Origin: DASREM01 sp035652095
Lineage (GTDB): Bacteria > Acidobacteriota > Terriglobia > Terriglobales > Acidobacteriaceae
Direction: 5' to 3'
Length of the DNA stretch: 64,000 nt
Assembly: GCA_035652095.1 (NCBI GenBank)
Contig: DASREM010000028.1
Coordinates: forward strand, 496,001 to 560,000
The position numbers were made by a program, and so were the translations under genes. Position 1 is the first letter of the stretch. The number at the start of each line of letters is the position of its first letter. The notes under the pieces are model-generated. The model did not search any database. It was given only the letters and a program-made list of their open reading frames with translations, and was not told where the DNA came from. Shown here piece by piece: positions 53,523 to 62,184 of the stretch.

Positions 53523-54437
53523 TTGCTCCTATTCTGGATACTCTTCAATCTCTTCGTGCTCGCCATGCTGGCGCTGGACCTCGGCGTGTTCCAGCGCCGA
53601 GGGCACATCGTCAAGTTTCGTGAAGCCGTCATCTGGTCCCTGGTGTGGATTGCTCTCGCCCTTATCTTCGCGGTCATTGTGTTCTTCTGGCACGGACGCG
53701 CCGAAAGCCTGGAATTCATCACCGGCTATGTCATCGAGCTTTCGCTGAGCGTTGATAATCTTTTCGTCTTTCTGCTCATCTTTCGTTACTTCCACGTTCC
53801 ACGACCGGACCAGCACAAGGTTCTCTTTTGGGGAATCGTGGGAGCCCTGGTGATGCGGGCCGTGTTCATCCTGCTCGGCGTGACGTTGATCCAGCGCTTC
53901 CACTGGATCATCTACGTCTTTGGAGCACTCCTGGTATACAGCGGCATCAAGTTACTCAGCAGTGAAGAAAAAGAAATTCAGCCGGAGAAGAACCCGGTAC
54001 TGCGCCTGCTGCGCCGCTGGATTCCGGTCTCCGATCGTTACGAACAAGGGAAGTTCTTTGTCCGGCGCCCGAAGCTATACGCCACACCATTGTTTGTGGT
54101 GCTGATTGTCATCGAGACCACCGATCTCATTTTTGCCATGGACTCCATTCCTGCCGTGCTGGCAATTACTCTCAACGCGTTTATCGTGTACACGTCCAAC
54201 ATATTTGCCATCCTTGGATTGCGGTCCATGTACTTTGCCCTGGCGGGAATGATGGAGATTTTCCACTACCTGCACTATGGCCTGTCGCTGGTGCTGATCT
54301 TCATTGGGGGCAAAATGCTGATCTCGCACTATTACGAAATCTCCACCCCAGTCTCGCTCGCGGTGGTAGCGGGATTGTTGATCACCTCGGTAGGGGCGTC
54401 GCTCGCATTTCCAAAAAAAGCAGAAACCGGGGAGTAA
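53523..54437 (+). CDS. TerC/Alx-family integral membrane protein
   Basis: 304 residues starting at TTG 53523 (AGGA upstream), with about nine TM helices. Family signs are LFVLAMLALDLGVFQRRGH and FREAVIWSLVWIALALIF. Asp/Glu-bearing helices FITGYVIELSLSVDNLFVFLLIF and VIETTDLIFAMDSIPAV follow; the paired Asp residues are thought to bind Mn2+ or another metal. TerC/Alx proteins export metals or support tellurite/metal resistance. I saw no yybP-ykoY manganese riboswitch before it, although such a switch is common with this family. Confidence 0.9.
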   Translation: MLLFWILFNLFVLAMLALDLGVFQRRGHIVKFREAVIWSLVWIALALIFAVIVFFWHGRAESLEFITGYVIELSLSVDNLFVFLLIFRYFHVPRPDQHKVLFWGIVGALVMRAVFILLGVTLIQRFHWIIYVFGALLVYSGIKLLSSEEKEIQPEKNPVLRLLRRWIPVSDRYEQGKFFVRRPKLYATPLFVVLIVIETTDLIFAMDSIPAVLAITLNAFIVYTSNIFAILGLRSMYFALAGMMEIFHYLHYGLSLVLIFIGGKMLISHYYEISTPVSLAVVAGLLITSVGASLAFPKKAETGE

Positions 54438-54508
54438 TGGATCTTTCGCGCGGCACTCCTATGCCCACGGTTCGGGCTCCTGCCGCTGGTACGTTATGAT
54501 GGCGTTGC

Positions 54509-55630
54509 ATGACGCGTGTTGAAATCGCGGTCGCGCCACGCCCTTACCGTGCCATCATCGAAAACGGGACCCTGGAGCGCGCTGGAGCCTTGCTGCGCCC
54601 CATCCTCGACGAAGCGGCGCAATTGTTCGTCATATCGGTGCTCCCGGTCCGCAAGTGGAGCCGAAAACTGCTTTCCTCGCTGAAACAGGCGGGCTTCAGC
54701 GCGCAACTGATCGAGATGCCGGACGGCGAGCGCCATAAGAAGCTTGCCACCGTGGAGACCCTCTCAGAAAAGCTGGCTGCTGCCGGCGCGGACCGGTCCT
54801 CTGTGATCGTTGCTCTGGGTGGGGGCTTGGTCGGAGACGTGGCCGGTCTGACTGCCGCGCTTTACATGCGCGGCATTGATGTAGTGCAGATCCCCACCAC
54901 TGTACTGGCCCAGGTGGACGCTTCCATAGGAGGCAAGACTGGAGTCAACCTTCGTGCCGGCAAGAACCTGGTCGGGGCGTTTCATCAACCGCGTGTAGTG
55001 TTGATTGATCCGGATGTGCTCGCTTCGTTGCCCGATCGCCAATTTCGAGCTGGACTATTCGAATCGCTCAAGTGCGGTGTCATCGGCAAGCCCGAGCTGT
55101 TCATCCGAATGGAAAGCACCTCGGTGCGTGACCTTCGAAATGATCCGGAAGCCTTGCAGTGGATCATTGCCGAGTCGGTGAAACTGAAAGCGGGCGTGGT
55201 CGCGGCTGATGAGCGGGAGCATGGCTTGCGTCGCATCCTGAACTTCGGGCACACCATTGGTCACGCGCTGGAGGCCGAAACTGCTTACCGGTATTTTCTG
55301 CACGGCGAGGCCGTTGCCTGGGGCATGATGGCCGCTACGCACATCGCCGCCGCGAATGGTAGCCTTGATTCGCTGGCGGAGGGCCGGATCACCGCTGCGA
55401 TTGCCAGGCTTGGACCGCTGCCCGGAGTTCAGGTGAATCCCCGGCGTATTCTGCGCCGCCTGCAATCGGACAAGAAGACGCTTCAGGGCGCCGTGCACTT
55501 CGTCCTCCCGCGCGAGATTGGTAAGGTGGACATCGTGAACAATGTCCCCGATGAATTGATTCTCAATTCGCTTGAGCGGCTGCGAAGGCTCTCCGAAAAG
55601 GGAAAGTCGCATTTGCGCTCTGGCGCCTGA
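54509..55630 (+). CDS. aroB: 3-dehydroquinate synthase
   Basis: 373 residues. Cyclises DAHP to 3-dehydroquinate, the second step of the shikimate pathway. NAD-binding and active-site parts are VIVALGGGLVGDVAGLTAAL, QIPTTVLAQVDASIGGKTGVN and GKNLVGAFHQP. Zn ligands are in FGHTIGHALE and HGEAVAWGM. It starts at ATG 54509 and ends at 55630, 16 bp before the ubiE start. Confidence 0.97.
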   Translation: MTRVEIAVAPRPYRAIIENGTLERAGALLRPILDEAAQLFVISVLPVRKWSRKLLSSLKQAGFSAQLIEMPDGERHKKLATVETLSEKLAAAGADRSSVIVALGGGLVGDVAGLTAALYMRGIDVVQIPTTVLAQVDASIGGKTGVNLRAGKNLVGAFHQPRVVLIDPDVLASLPDRQFRAGLFESLKCGVIGKPELFIRMESTSVRDLRNDPEALQWIIAESVKLKAGVVAADEREHGLRRILNFGHTIGHALEAETAYRYFLHGEAVAWGMMAATHIAAANGSLDSLAEGRITAAIARLGPLPGVQVNPRRILRRLQSDKKTLQGAVHFVLPREIGKVDIVNNVPDELILNSLERLRRLSEKGKSHLRSGA

Positions 55631-55646
55631 GGTTCCGTTCATAGAA

Positions 55647-56399
55647 ATGCCGAGTCCCCCCAAAGCTCCCGTAATCGGCGCCGCCCCGGAGGGCGCTACC
55701 GACCCCAGCGCTGCCAGCCGCGTGGTGCGCGAGATGTTCACTTCCATTGCGCCGCGTTACGACCTGCTGAACCACGTCTTGTCATTGCACGTCGATCGCC
55801 TCTGGTGGAATCGCGCGGCCCGGACCTTCTCAGCCACCCTTGGAAGGCCCGATGCGATGGTCCTCGATCTTTGCTGCGGCACCGGGGACATGACTCACGC
55901 GCTTCGACAGGTCGCGCATCCGCGCGCCAGGATCATCGGCGCGGACTTCTCCCATGCCATGTTGCAACGAGCCCAGATGAAGTTTTCAGGGACATCGCTG
56001 CGCTGGGTCGAAGCCGATGCGCTCACGCTTCCGTTCGGCGCCGATGGTTTTGACCTGATTACGGCCGCGTTTGGCTTTCGCAACCTGGCTGACTACGATG
56101 CCGGACTCCGCGAAATTGTGCGCTTGCTCAAACCCAAGGGCGAATGCGGCATCCTCGATTTCGGGGAGCCCAGGGGTGCGGTTGGAAAGCTGTACCGCTT
56201 CTACTTCAAGCAAGTGCTGCCCCGGGTAGGCACCTGGATTTCCGGCGTCGACGGGCCTTACAAATACCTGCCTGCCTCTGTCGAGCGCTTCCCACAGCCT
56301 GGGGAAATGCTGGACCGTATGCGCCGCGCCGGCTTCAAAGAAGCGACCTGGACCCCTTACACCTTTGGAATCGCAGGCCTGTATCGTGGCAGGAAATAG
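55647..56399 (+). CDS. ubiE: Menaquinone methyltransferase
   Basis: 250 residues from ATG 55647; a frame from 55572 would overlap aroB and is not favoured. SAM-dependent methyltransferase of the UbiE/MenG type: FTSIAPRYDLLNHVLSLHVDRLWW (family N-terminus), LDLCCGTGDMTHAL (SAM motif I), TAAFGFRNLADYDAGLREIVRLLKPKG and the late YKYLPASVERFPQPGEM. It methylates demethylmenaquinone. Its neighbour aroB supplies chorismate, the precursor of the futalosine route. Confidence 0.95.
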   Translation: MPSPPKAPVIGAAPEGATDPSAASRVVREMFTSIAPRYDLLNHVLSLHVDRLWWNRAARTFSATLGRPDAMVLDLCCGTGDMTHALRQVAHPRARIIGADFSHAMLQRAQMKFSGTSLRWVEADALTLPFGADGFDLITAAFGFRNLADYDAGLREIVRLLKPKGECGILDFGEPRGAVGKLYRFYFKQVLPRVGTWISGVDGPYKYLPASVERFPQPGEMLDRMRRAGFKEATWTPYTFGIAGLYRGRK

Positions 56400-56402
56400 A
56401 TC

Positions 56403-57131
56403 TCAGTTTTTTGCCGCATTCTGCAACAATGCCGCTAGCTTCTGAATGTCATCGGACGCGGCGTCTCCGATCACAAAGTAGCTCAGCCCACCTTCGCTCC
56501 AGCTGGCGCTGTTGAAGGAGAGTGTCTTTCCCGTGCCCAGCGCGTTCAAGTCGCGCTCCGGGAAAATGAACACCGAGATCTCGTGCTTGCGAACTTGATA
56601 GATCAGATGCGCGCCCGACGCTTGATTGAAATAGGCGATGCGCCCGCCGAGCAGAGTAAATTCCGTATTCTGCAACTCGGGCAGATTGAAGGTGAACGGG
56701 ATCTTTCCCTGGAACCACGGTTTCACGGTGTGGCGGTCGGACGACACCACATCAACCGGGGTTGTGCTGGCCAGCGTCGTTACGTGCAGGTCCGCCAATT
56801 CGCTGGATGCATGTTGGGCTTGCGATCGCTGCCGCCCCAGGTAAATTGAAAGTGCAATCAGCAGGACTGCCAGCACGGGAACGGCCCAGCGCCAGGCTGC
56901 CGCTGCCGGCCGCCTGGGCGCGATCTGCTGTTGTACGCGGCGCTTGAACTCCGGACTGGGGCTGAATTGCCGCCCCGCTGCCCGCACCGCCCGCTTCATC
57001 TGCAGGTGCCTCAGCACCTCCGCCGCGCATGCGGGGCAGGTCCGCAAATGTGAATCCAGGTCCCGCATATCTTCCGGCGAGAGTTCGCCGTCAAGATACG
57101 GTTCGAGTTTTACCGACCAGGGGTCGCTCAT
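56403..57131 (-). CDS. Zinc-binding anti-sigma factor
   Basis: 242 residues. The N-terminal ZAS-type zinc finger has YLDGELSPEDMRDLDSHLRTCPACAAEV (His and CxxC about 28-35). One TM helix follows (about 85-103, AVPVLAVLLIALSIYL) and then a periplasmic domain of about 130 residues. It holds the ECF sigma factor encoded just upstream at the membrane, and the zinc finger may sense redox. Its start overlaps the sigma-factor stop by 41 bp, the usual translational coupling. It ends 3 bp from ubiE on the other strand. Confidence 0.9.
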   Translation of the reverse strand: MSDPWSVKLEPYLDGELSPEDMRDLDSHLRTCPACAAEVLRHLQMKRAVRAAGRQFSPSPEFKRRVQQQIAPRRPAAAAWRWAVPVLAVLLIALSIYLGRQRSQAQHASSELADLHVTTLASTTPVDVVSSDRHTVKPWFQGKIPFTFNLPELQNTEFTLLGGRIAYFNQASGAHLIYQVRKHEISVFIFPERDLNALGTGKTLSFNSASWSEGGLSYFVIGDAASDDIQKLAALLQNAAKN

Positions 57132-57642
57132 GATGTTCCAGTTTCCTTCTCACCAGATCGCGTAACGTTCTGCGGGCGCGGGACAGCCTCGACATCACCG
57201 TGCCGATCGGCACTCCGAGAGTCTCTGCCATCTCCTGGTATGACATCTCTTCGACATCGGCGAGCAGGATGATTTCACGAGAGGGAAGTGGCAGGTCCTC
57301 CATCGCCGCCTGCAGCAGTTCCTGTTCAGCATGCCCGAGGAGAATACTCTCCGGAGTTTGCTCGCTCGCCGGCTCGGGTACGTCCTCACCCAGCGTCACT
57401 GTCTGCTTCAGGCCGGTGCGCGAAGTTAGAAACGTGTTGCGCAAAATGCGATACATCCAGGCACGAAAGTTGGTGCCGGGCTGGAATGATGCGAATCCGC
57501 GCAACGCCTTCACGTAGGTTTCCTGCACCAGGTCTTCCGCTTCCGCGCGATCGCGCGCGAGCCAGTGGGCGAAGTTGTACAGCTGGTCGAACAGCGGCAA
57601 GGCCAGTTCTTCGAAGGTCGCTGCTGTCAGGCGGTCGTTCAC
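57091..57642 (-). CDS. ECF sigma factor (sigma-70 family)
   Basis: 183 residues from GTG 57642. Region 2: ALPLFDQLYNFAHWLARDRAEAEDLVQETYVKAL and FRAWMYRILRNTF. Region 4: MEDLPLPSREIILLADVEEMSYQEMAETLGVPIGTVMSRLSRARR. An upstream in-frame TTG at 57666 has no Shine-Dalgarno, while GGAG lies 2 bp from the GTG, so the exact start is uncertain. Overlap with the anti-sigma gene supports joint expression. The TGGAATAA element upstream may be its own promoter target. Confidence 0.93.
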   Translation of the reverse strand: MNDRLTAATFEELALPLFDQLYNFAHWLARDRAEAEDLVQETYVKALRGFASFQPGTNFRAWMYRILRNTFLTSRTGLKQTVTLGEDVPEPASEQTPESILLGHAEQELLQAAMEDLPLPSREIILLADVEEMSYQEMAETLGVPIGTVMSRLSRARRTLRDLVRRKLEHHERPLVGKTRTVS

Positions 57643-57675
57643 AACTCCAGTAGAGTAAACCAGCAAATCATCGAT

Positions 57676-57712
57676 TTATTCCACACAAAGTAAAAAGATT
57701 TTCATGGAATAA
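57676..57712. promoter_or_regulatory. Mirrored TGGAATAA pair between the ECF sigma operon and the metallophosphoesterase genes
   Basis: TTATTCCA (57676-57683) and TGGAATAA (57705-57712) are perfect 8-bp complements with 21 bp between. Read outward, each TGGAATAA is followed after exactly 16 bp by TT: TTTACTC on the minus side and TTCTCCC on the plus side. This suggests two outward-facing ECF-type promoters with TGGAATAA as -35. That would make the cluster autoregulated. Motif-based; no start site is known. Confidence 0.4.
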
Positions 57713-57756
57713 CCGGCCCTCCCGGAAGTTCTCCCAGTAGCACATGGAGAACCACG

Positions 57757-58752
57757 ATGAATGATATCGACCGCAGATCATTTTTGAAGATTTCCGGGGC
57801 CGCGCTGGGGGTTGGAGTCCTGTACAGCGCAGTGCCCGCAGTGGCCGCTTCCGCCGAAGGCCGGCAGGTCCTGAGCTTTCTCGGCAAGCAGAACGGGGAA
57901 GTAGTCACGCCTTTCTCCTTTGTCCAGTTGAGCGACGCTCACGTCGGCTTCAATGGACCTCCCGATCCACTGGGCACCCGGGCTTTCGAGCGCGCCGTGG
58001 AAATGATCAACGCGCTTCCACAACGCCCGGACCTCGTGCTGTTTACCGGCGATCTCACCCACGATACCGAAGAGAAAGACGTCCACGCGCTGCGCATGAA
58101 GCAGTTTCTCGAGATCTCAAAGCGCATCAACGTGCCGCTCATCAAGTGCGTCCCCGGAGAGCATGACGCAGGCCTCGACAAAGGTTCGATGTACCACGAC
58201 TTTTTTGGCGAGAGCTACTACTCGTTCGATCATCGCGGCGTGCATTTCATCGCGCTCGACAACGTCTCGCGCGCGAAGCCCGAGATCGGCCCGGAGCAAT
58301 TGGCCTGGCTGAAAAAAGATCTCTCGCGGTTTGCCACGACCGCTCCTATCGTGGTCTTCACCCACCGTCCTTTGTTCGACCTCAAGCCCGAGTGGGAGTG
58401 GTTTACCAGCGATGGTGACGAGGTCATGAATGCGCTGGCTCCCTATCAGAATGTCACCGTTCTCTATGGCCACATTCATCGCGACGACGAGCACGAACTC
58501 GGCCACGTGCATCACTACGCCGCGCGTTCCCTGATCTTCGCCTTCCCCGACCCGGAAAAAGTTGCCGACAAAAAACCGCTGCCGTTCGACAAAGACGCGC
58601 CTTTCAAAAATCTCGGCATTCGCCTGGTGCACGAAAACTTCACCGGAAAGCAGGTCACCAATTCGGTTGACATTCAGGACGTCGAACTCACGGCTCGCGA
58701 ATTCTCAGGCATCAACGGCATTCAACAATTGCTAAGAAACCCAAAACTGTAA
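57757..58752 (+). CDS. Tat-exported metallophosphoesterase
   Basis: 331 residues. The Tat signal is DRRSFLKISGAALGVGVLYSAVPAVAAS. The calcineurin-like site shows FVQLSDAHVGF (D60, H62), FTGDLTHD and CVPGEHDAGLD (the His replaces the usual NHD/GNHD). FTHRPLFDL and YGHIHRDD follow. Two metal ions would cleave phosphoester bonds of a periplasmic substrate. GGAG lies 8 nt before ATG 57757. The next gene begins 15 bp later, so it heads a three-gene unit. Confidence 0.9.
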   Translation: MNDIDRRSFLKISGAALGVGVLYSAVPAVAASAEGRQVLSFLGKQNGEVVTPFSFVQLSDAHVGFNGPPDPLGTRAFERAVEMINALPQRPDLVLFTGDLTHDTEEKDVHALRMKQFLEISKRINVPLIKCVPGEHDAGLDKGSMYHDFFGESYYSFDHRGVHFIALDNVSRAKPEIGPEQLAWLKKDLSRFATTAPIVVFTHRPLFDLKPEWEWFTSDGDEVMNALAPYQNVTVLYGHIHRDDEHELGHVHHYAARSLIFAFPDPEKVADKKPLPFDKDAPFKNLGIRLVHENFTGKQVTNSVDIQDVELTAREFSGINGIQQLLRNPKL

Positions 58753-58767
58753 GGAGAGATCAATCCC

Positions 58768-59118
58768 ATGACGTACCGCAAGTTGGCAATCGCAATGGCG
58801 CTGTTGTCCATTGTAAGCATCCATACCCCAAGCAAGGCGGCCGCCCCACGCGTGATCGAGATTACCGCCAAGCGCTTCGGATTCAGCCCTAACCAGATCA
58901 CGCTAAAAAAGGGCGAAACTGTCACTCTGCGCCTGACCAGTGAAGATGTCACTCATGGATTCTTCATGCGGGCATTGAAGATTGACGAAGTCATCGAGCC
59001 CGGCAAGCCGACCGACGTCACGATTACGCCGCAGAGCGCGGGAACCTTTACCACGATCTGCGACCACTTTTGCGGCGCCAACCACGGCAACATGAACATG
59101 AAGATCGTGGTGGAGTGA
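58768..59118 (+). CDS. CuA-type cupredoxin-domain protein
   Basis: 116 residues with a signal peptide (about 1-25). The cupredoxin fold carries the complete CuA ligand pattern: H63 (VTHGFFM), then CDHFCGANHGNM with C98, C102, H106 and M109. This matches cytochrome oxidase subunit II, with CSEICGANHSFM there and only the Glu carbonyl position changed. There is no membrane hairpin, so it is a soluble periplasmic CuA carrier. It follows the metallophosphoesterase by 15 bp and precedes cytochrome c by 3 bp. Confidence 0.9.
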   Translation: MTYRKLAIAMALLSIVSIHTPSKAAAPRVIEITAKRFGFSPNQITLKKGETVTLRLTSEDVTHGFFMRALKIDEVIEPGKPTDVTITPQSAGTFTTICDHFCGANHGNMNMKIVVE

Positions 59119-59121
59119 ACC

Positions 59122-59622
59122 GTGAAACAGTTCCGGCAAGCACAGAAGTGGCTCAGAGGGGTGGAAGCTGTCCTGCTTCTGGCGCTTGCCGGATGCCAGG
59201 CGCGGCAGCCTGGCGTCATCGAGAGCGCGGTGGCGCAGGGCGTGAAGCGGAAAATCACGGTAGGCGGACGCGCGGATCACAACCCGTTCCCCGCCACCCC
59301 GGAGAATATCCACCAGGGCCAGGAGAATTTCTCGCACTATTGCATGGTCTGTCACGGTCTCGACGGCCAGAATACCGGCGTTCCCTTTGCCGATCGCATG
59401 TCGCCCCCCGTGCCTCTGCTCAGTTCGCCGGCGGTTCAAAGCTACAGCGACGGGCAGCTGAAGTGGATCATCGAAAACGGGATCTTTCCGTCCGGGATGC
59501 CCGCTTCAAAAGGAATTCTCAATGACGATGAAATCTGGCAAATCGTGATCTACCTGCGTCATCTCCCGCCACCAGGAAGTCTGGGGGAACCGGCGGTGTA
59601 CGGCGGAGCCGGCGCCAAATAA
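59122..59622 (+). CDS. Lipoprotein cytochrome c
   Basis: 166 residues, starting at GTG 59122. A lipobox is seen in LLLALAGC (Cys25). The haem site is CMVCH (74-78) and the distal ligand is probably M126 (GMPAS). IYLRHLP near the C-terminus is a usual class I cytochrome c segment. Coupled with the CuA protein, the pair could pass electrons to a terminal acceptor not encoded here. It ends close to an interspersed repeat at 59673. Confidence 0.92.
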   Translation: MKQFRQAQKWLRGVEAVLLLALAGCQARQPGVIESAVAQGVKRKITVGGRADHNPFPATPENIHQGQENFSHYCMVCHGLDGQNTGVPFADRMSPPVPLLSSPAVQSYSDGQLKWIIENGIFPSGMPASKGILNDDEIWQIVIYLRHLPPPGSLGEPAVYGGAGAK

Positions 59623-59672
59623 ACCCTTTTGACGGTTTGGATGGCGTCGCCTATAAGCTTCAAAACATTCGA

Positions 59673-59720
59673 GACGTCATCCTGAGAAGGGCGGTAGCCC
59701 GACGAAGGATCTCGCGTGCA
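59673..59720. repeat. Interspersed tcatcctgag-type repeat, copy 2
   Basis: gacgtcatcctgagaaggg to gacgaaggatctcgcgtgca. It has an inner hairpin GGGC-ggta-GCCC and lies between convergent cytochrome c and SDR genes. Compared with the copy at 53425 it has an extra 12 or so bp in the middle. The hairpin may help end transcription. Confidence 0.55.
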
Positions 59721-59735
59721 CAACGACGCTCTGGG

Positions 59736-60836
59736 TTACGACTGTGGAACCGCGGCCGCCGCGTGCTGCGGCCCGGCGCTCGCTTCTGCCTTAAAGCAAT
59801 CGGCGAATGCGTCCACGATACTGTAGCGGATCACTTTCTCGTACTCTGCTCCCAGAAACTTACGCAAGCGCTCGGTGTTCATGGTGTACTCGCTGGTCAG
59901 GTAGGGCAGGGCCTCGGGCGGAATCGCCGAAAGCCCGGTCTTCCAGTAATACCGAAGCACCATCTCCAGCGCCCACTTCGAGGGCACGCGAACCAGCTTT
60001 GAGCGCGCCACCCCGATACAGCCCTCGACCGTCAAAGGCTCTCCTCGCCCAGCGACATTCAAGATGGTCAGCCGCTGCGCCTCGGGTTCGGTCTTGCGTA
60101 CCAGGAACGCAATCAGCCGCGACACATCATCCACGTGCACAAACTGCAGCTTGTTGGAAAGGTACTTGCCACCGTAGGGAAGCACGCAGGGCAGCCGTTT
60201 GCCTTGCTGCCGCATGCGCTCAGCCCTCTTTCCGCGCCCGTTCGGAGTTCCCCGGAAGGCGCCCACCATGTAATTGTCCATGGTGGCTCCGGTGATGATG
60301 TGCGGCCGCAGCATGTAAGCGCTGCATCCACGCAATGATGGCGCGCGCTGCTGTACAACCTTGTCGCACTCCATCTTGTGTATGGCGTAGGGCAGGGTAT
60401 GCGCCTGCAAGGGCGCATCTTCGGTGACCGGCTTTTTCAGGTCGGGGCCGTAGACCGACACGCTGCTGGGAAACACGAACTTCTGTACGACTGCTTCGTC
60501 GCGGTTGGCTTCGGTGATGGCTTCCATCACACGCGCGGTCCCGGCGACATTGATGTGCCACATGCGGTCCACGTCCAGCACACCAGTGCGCACGGGATCC
60601 AGCACAAACGCCAGATGTACCACTGCAGCTGCCCTGGTTTCCCGGAGCAGCAGCGTCAGCTCGCGGCACGACGCTTCCTGCCCCAGGTCCATTTGGACAA
60701 AGCGCTTCACGCCACTACCCGCCGGGGGTTTCAGGTCAATCCCGATGACCTCGAAATCCTCCAGTTGGGCAAGCAGACGCTGCCCCAGGTTCCCGGCGAT
60801 GCCGGTCACCACCACCATGGGCTTTTCAGCGGGCAT
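59736..60836 (-). CDS. NAD-dependent epimerase/dehydratase (extended SDR)
   Basis: 366 residues. Rossmann site VTGIAGNLGQRLLAQL near the N-terminus (TGxxGxxG), FVFPSSVSVYG with the catalytic Ser, and YAIHKME with Tyr and Lys (YxxxK). This is the extended SDR fold of nucleotide-sugar epimerases and dehydratases. The C-terminal half (ILNVAGRGEPLTVEGCIG...) binds the substrate, which cannot be told. Its start directly abuts the stop of the PPIase gene, so the two are co-transcribed. Confidence 0.85.
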   Translation of the reverse strand: MPAEKPMVVVTGIAGNLGQRLLAQLEDFEVIGIDLKPPAGSGVKRFVQMDLGQEASCRELTLLLRETRAAAVVHLAFVLDPVRTGVLDVDRMWHINVAGTARVMEAITEANRDEAVVQKFVFPSSVSVYGPDLKKPVTEDAPLQAHTLPYAIHKMECDKVVQQRAPSLRGCSAYMLRPHIITGATMDNYMVGAFRGTPNGRGKRAERMRQQGKRLPCVLPYGGKYLSNKLQFVHVDDVSRLIAFLVRKTEPEAQRLTILNVAGRGEPLTVEGCIGVARSKLVRVPSKWALEMVLRYYWKTGLSAIPPEALPYLTSEYTMNTERLRKFLGAEYEKVIRYSIVDAFADCFKAEASAGPQHAAAAVPQS

Positions 60837-61952
60837 TTATTTCGGTCCAGCTCCGGAAGACGGGGGCTTCATGGCTTTGGGCTTGTCCGGCGTCATGGGC
60901 GGATGGCCAGGTCCCATCATCTCCGCGCCTGGGGCTTGCTCCGCGCCGAAGTATTCATCGTTCAAAGTGGGCGTGGCGGACTGCTGGATCGCCTGCATTG
61001 AATCCTGCATGCGCTGCGCCCGCAGCGTGTTATGAATTTCTTCCTTCACCTTGTCGAGCGGCTGAGTGTCCTTTTCACCCATCTTGTAGATGAAGTACCC
61101 GGAGGTGTCGGCGATCACAGGCGAGACTTTGCCGGTCGCCAGGTCGAAAACCTGCGGCGCCTGCGAGGGCGGCAACCCGCTGCGGCGGATCTTCCCCATG
61201 TCCGTGCTCGGCGCCTTGGCCTTGAATCCCGCGACCTGGAACGCTTCTTCCTGCAGCTTGCTCCAGTCTTCGCCCGCCACTGCGCGCGCGTGCAGCTTGT
61301 CGGCCTCGAGCTTCATAGCAGCTTCCGCGTCAGCCTGACGTTTCTTTTCCTGCTCCTCGGTCAGTTTCACCTTCGGAGCTTCCAACTGCTTGTTCTTGGG
61401 TACGAAGATCCGCTTCAGGTCCGCCTCTTCGTAGGCTGCTTTGTTCTCGTCGTAATATTTCTGGATGTCGGCATCAGGAATATTGCCGGCTTTCTCCTGC
61501 ATCGCTTTCTGCAACTCGCCGGCCAGCACCTGCATGCGCGAGATCTTCAGCATCTCTTCGTAGTGAGGACCCTTGTCCAGTCCCATCTTCTCGGCTTGGG
61601 TGGCCATGATCAGCCCGGTTGCGTAGCGGTTGGCCAGTTGGCGCCGTGAAGCGGGCGGCAGGTTCGGTGCCACCGCATCCAATAGAGCCTCGAACTCCGA
61701 CTTGGTGATCACGGTTTTGCAATTCGGATCGGAAGAAGCCTTGTCGCTGGGGGCGTTCTTGCACATTCCGGCAATGGTGATAACCGGCGCATCAGCGGCT
61801 ACTTTGGATGGGTCCGGTTGCTTGGTTTCTGCCGGTTCGCTCATGGGAGCGGCGGATGATTGCGGTGTTGCGGCCGGCGGGGCTGCCGGCTTGGCTGCTT
61901 GGCCCCAGGCCAAGCCCCCCAGCAGCAGACAGACTAACCCACGGTGGGTCAT
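60837..61952 (-). CDS. Parvulin-type peptidyl-prolyl isomerase with SurA-like N-domain
   Basis: 371 residues. A signal peptide (about 1-19) and a Pro/Ala-rich linker precede a SurA-N-like helical part (about 70-165, FEALLDAVAPNLPPASRRQLANRYATGLIMATQAEKMGLD). A PpiC/rotamase-like region follows (about 185-295): RIFVPKNK, GEDWSKLQEEAF, DMGKIRRSGLP and VSPVIADTSGYFIYKM. The tail is rich in Pro, Lys and Met and ends PPSSGAGPK. It is the isomerase-bearing counterpart of the SurA-N-like gene at 28450. The SDR gene follows directly. Confidence 0.85.
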   Translation of the reverse strand: MTHRGLVCLLLGGLAWGQAAKPAAPPAATPQSSAAPMSEPAETKQPDPSKVAADAPVITIAGMCKNAPSDKASSDPNCKTVITKSEFEALLDAVAPNLPPASRRQLANRYATGLIMATQAEKMGLDKGPHYEEMLKISRMQVLAGELQKAMQEKAGNIPDADIQKYYDENKAAYEEADLKRIFVPKNKQLEAPKVKLTEEQEKKRQADAEAAMKLEADKLHARAVAGEDWSKLQEEAFQVAGFKAKAPSTDMGKIRRSGLPPSQAPQVFDLATGKVSPVIADTSGYFIYKMGEKDTQPLDKVKEEIHNTLRAQRMQDSMQAIQQSATPTLNDEYFGAEQAPGAEMMGPGHPPMTPDKPKAMKPPSSGAGPK

Positions 61953-62184
61953 TTTTAGGAGTCCTCCAGGTGAGATCGAAAAGTCGTACAGGAAATCCTA
62001 GCACAGAGTCACTGCTCGGCACGCGGTTGGGCCTTGGCCTTTCGCGGGTCTTCCGCGCTCGTTTTATGCATAGGCCTTTGTCAGGCCTTCTGGAAGCAGA
62101 GCACTACAGCGCTTGTATTGCCTCAGAGAGCCAACCACCTGCCCGCCACTTGGCGCTTTTCCGAATGACAGCGATAATGCCCAT

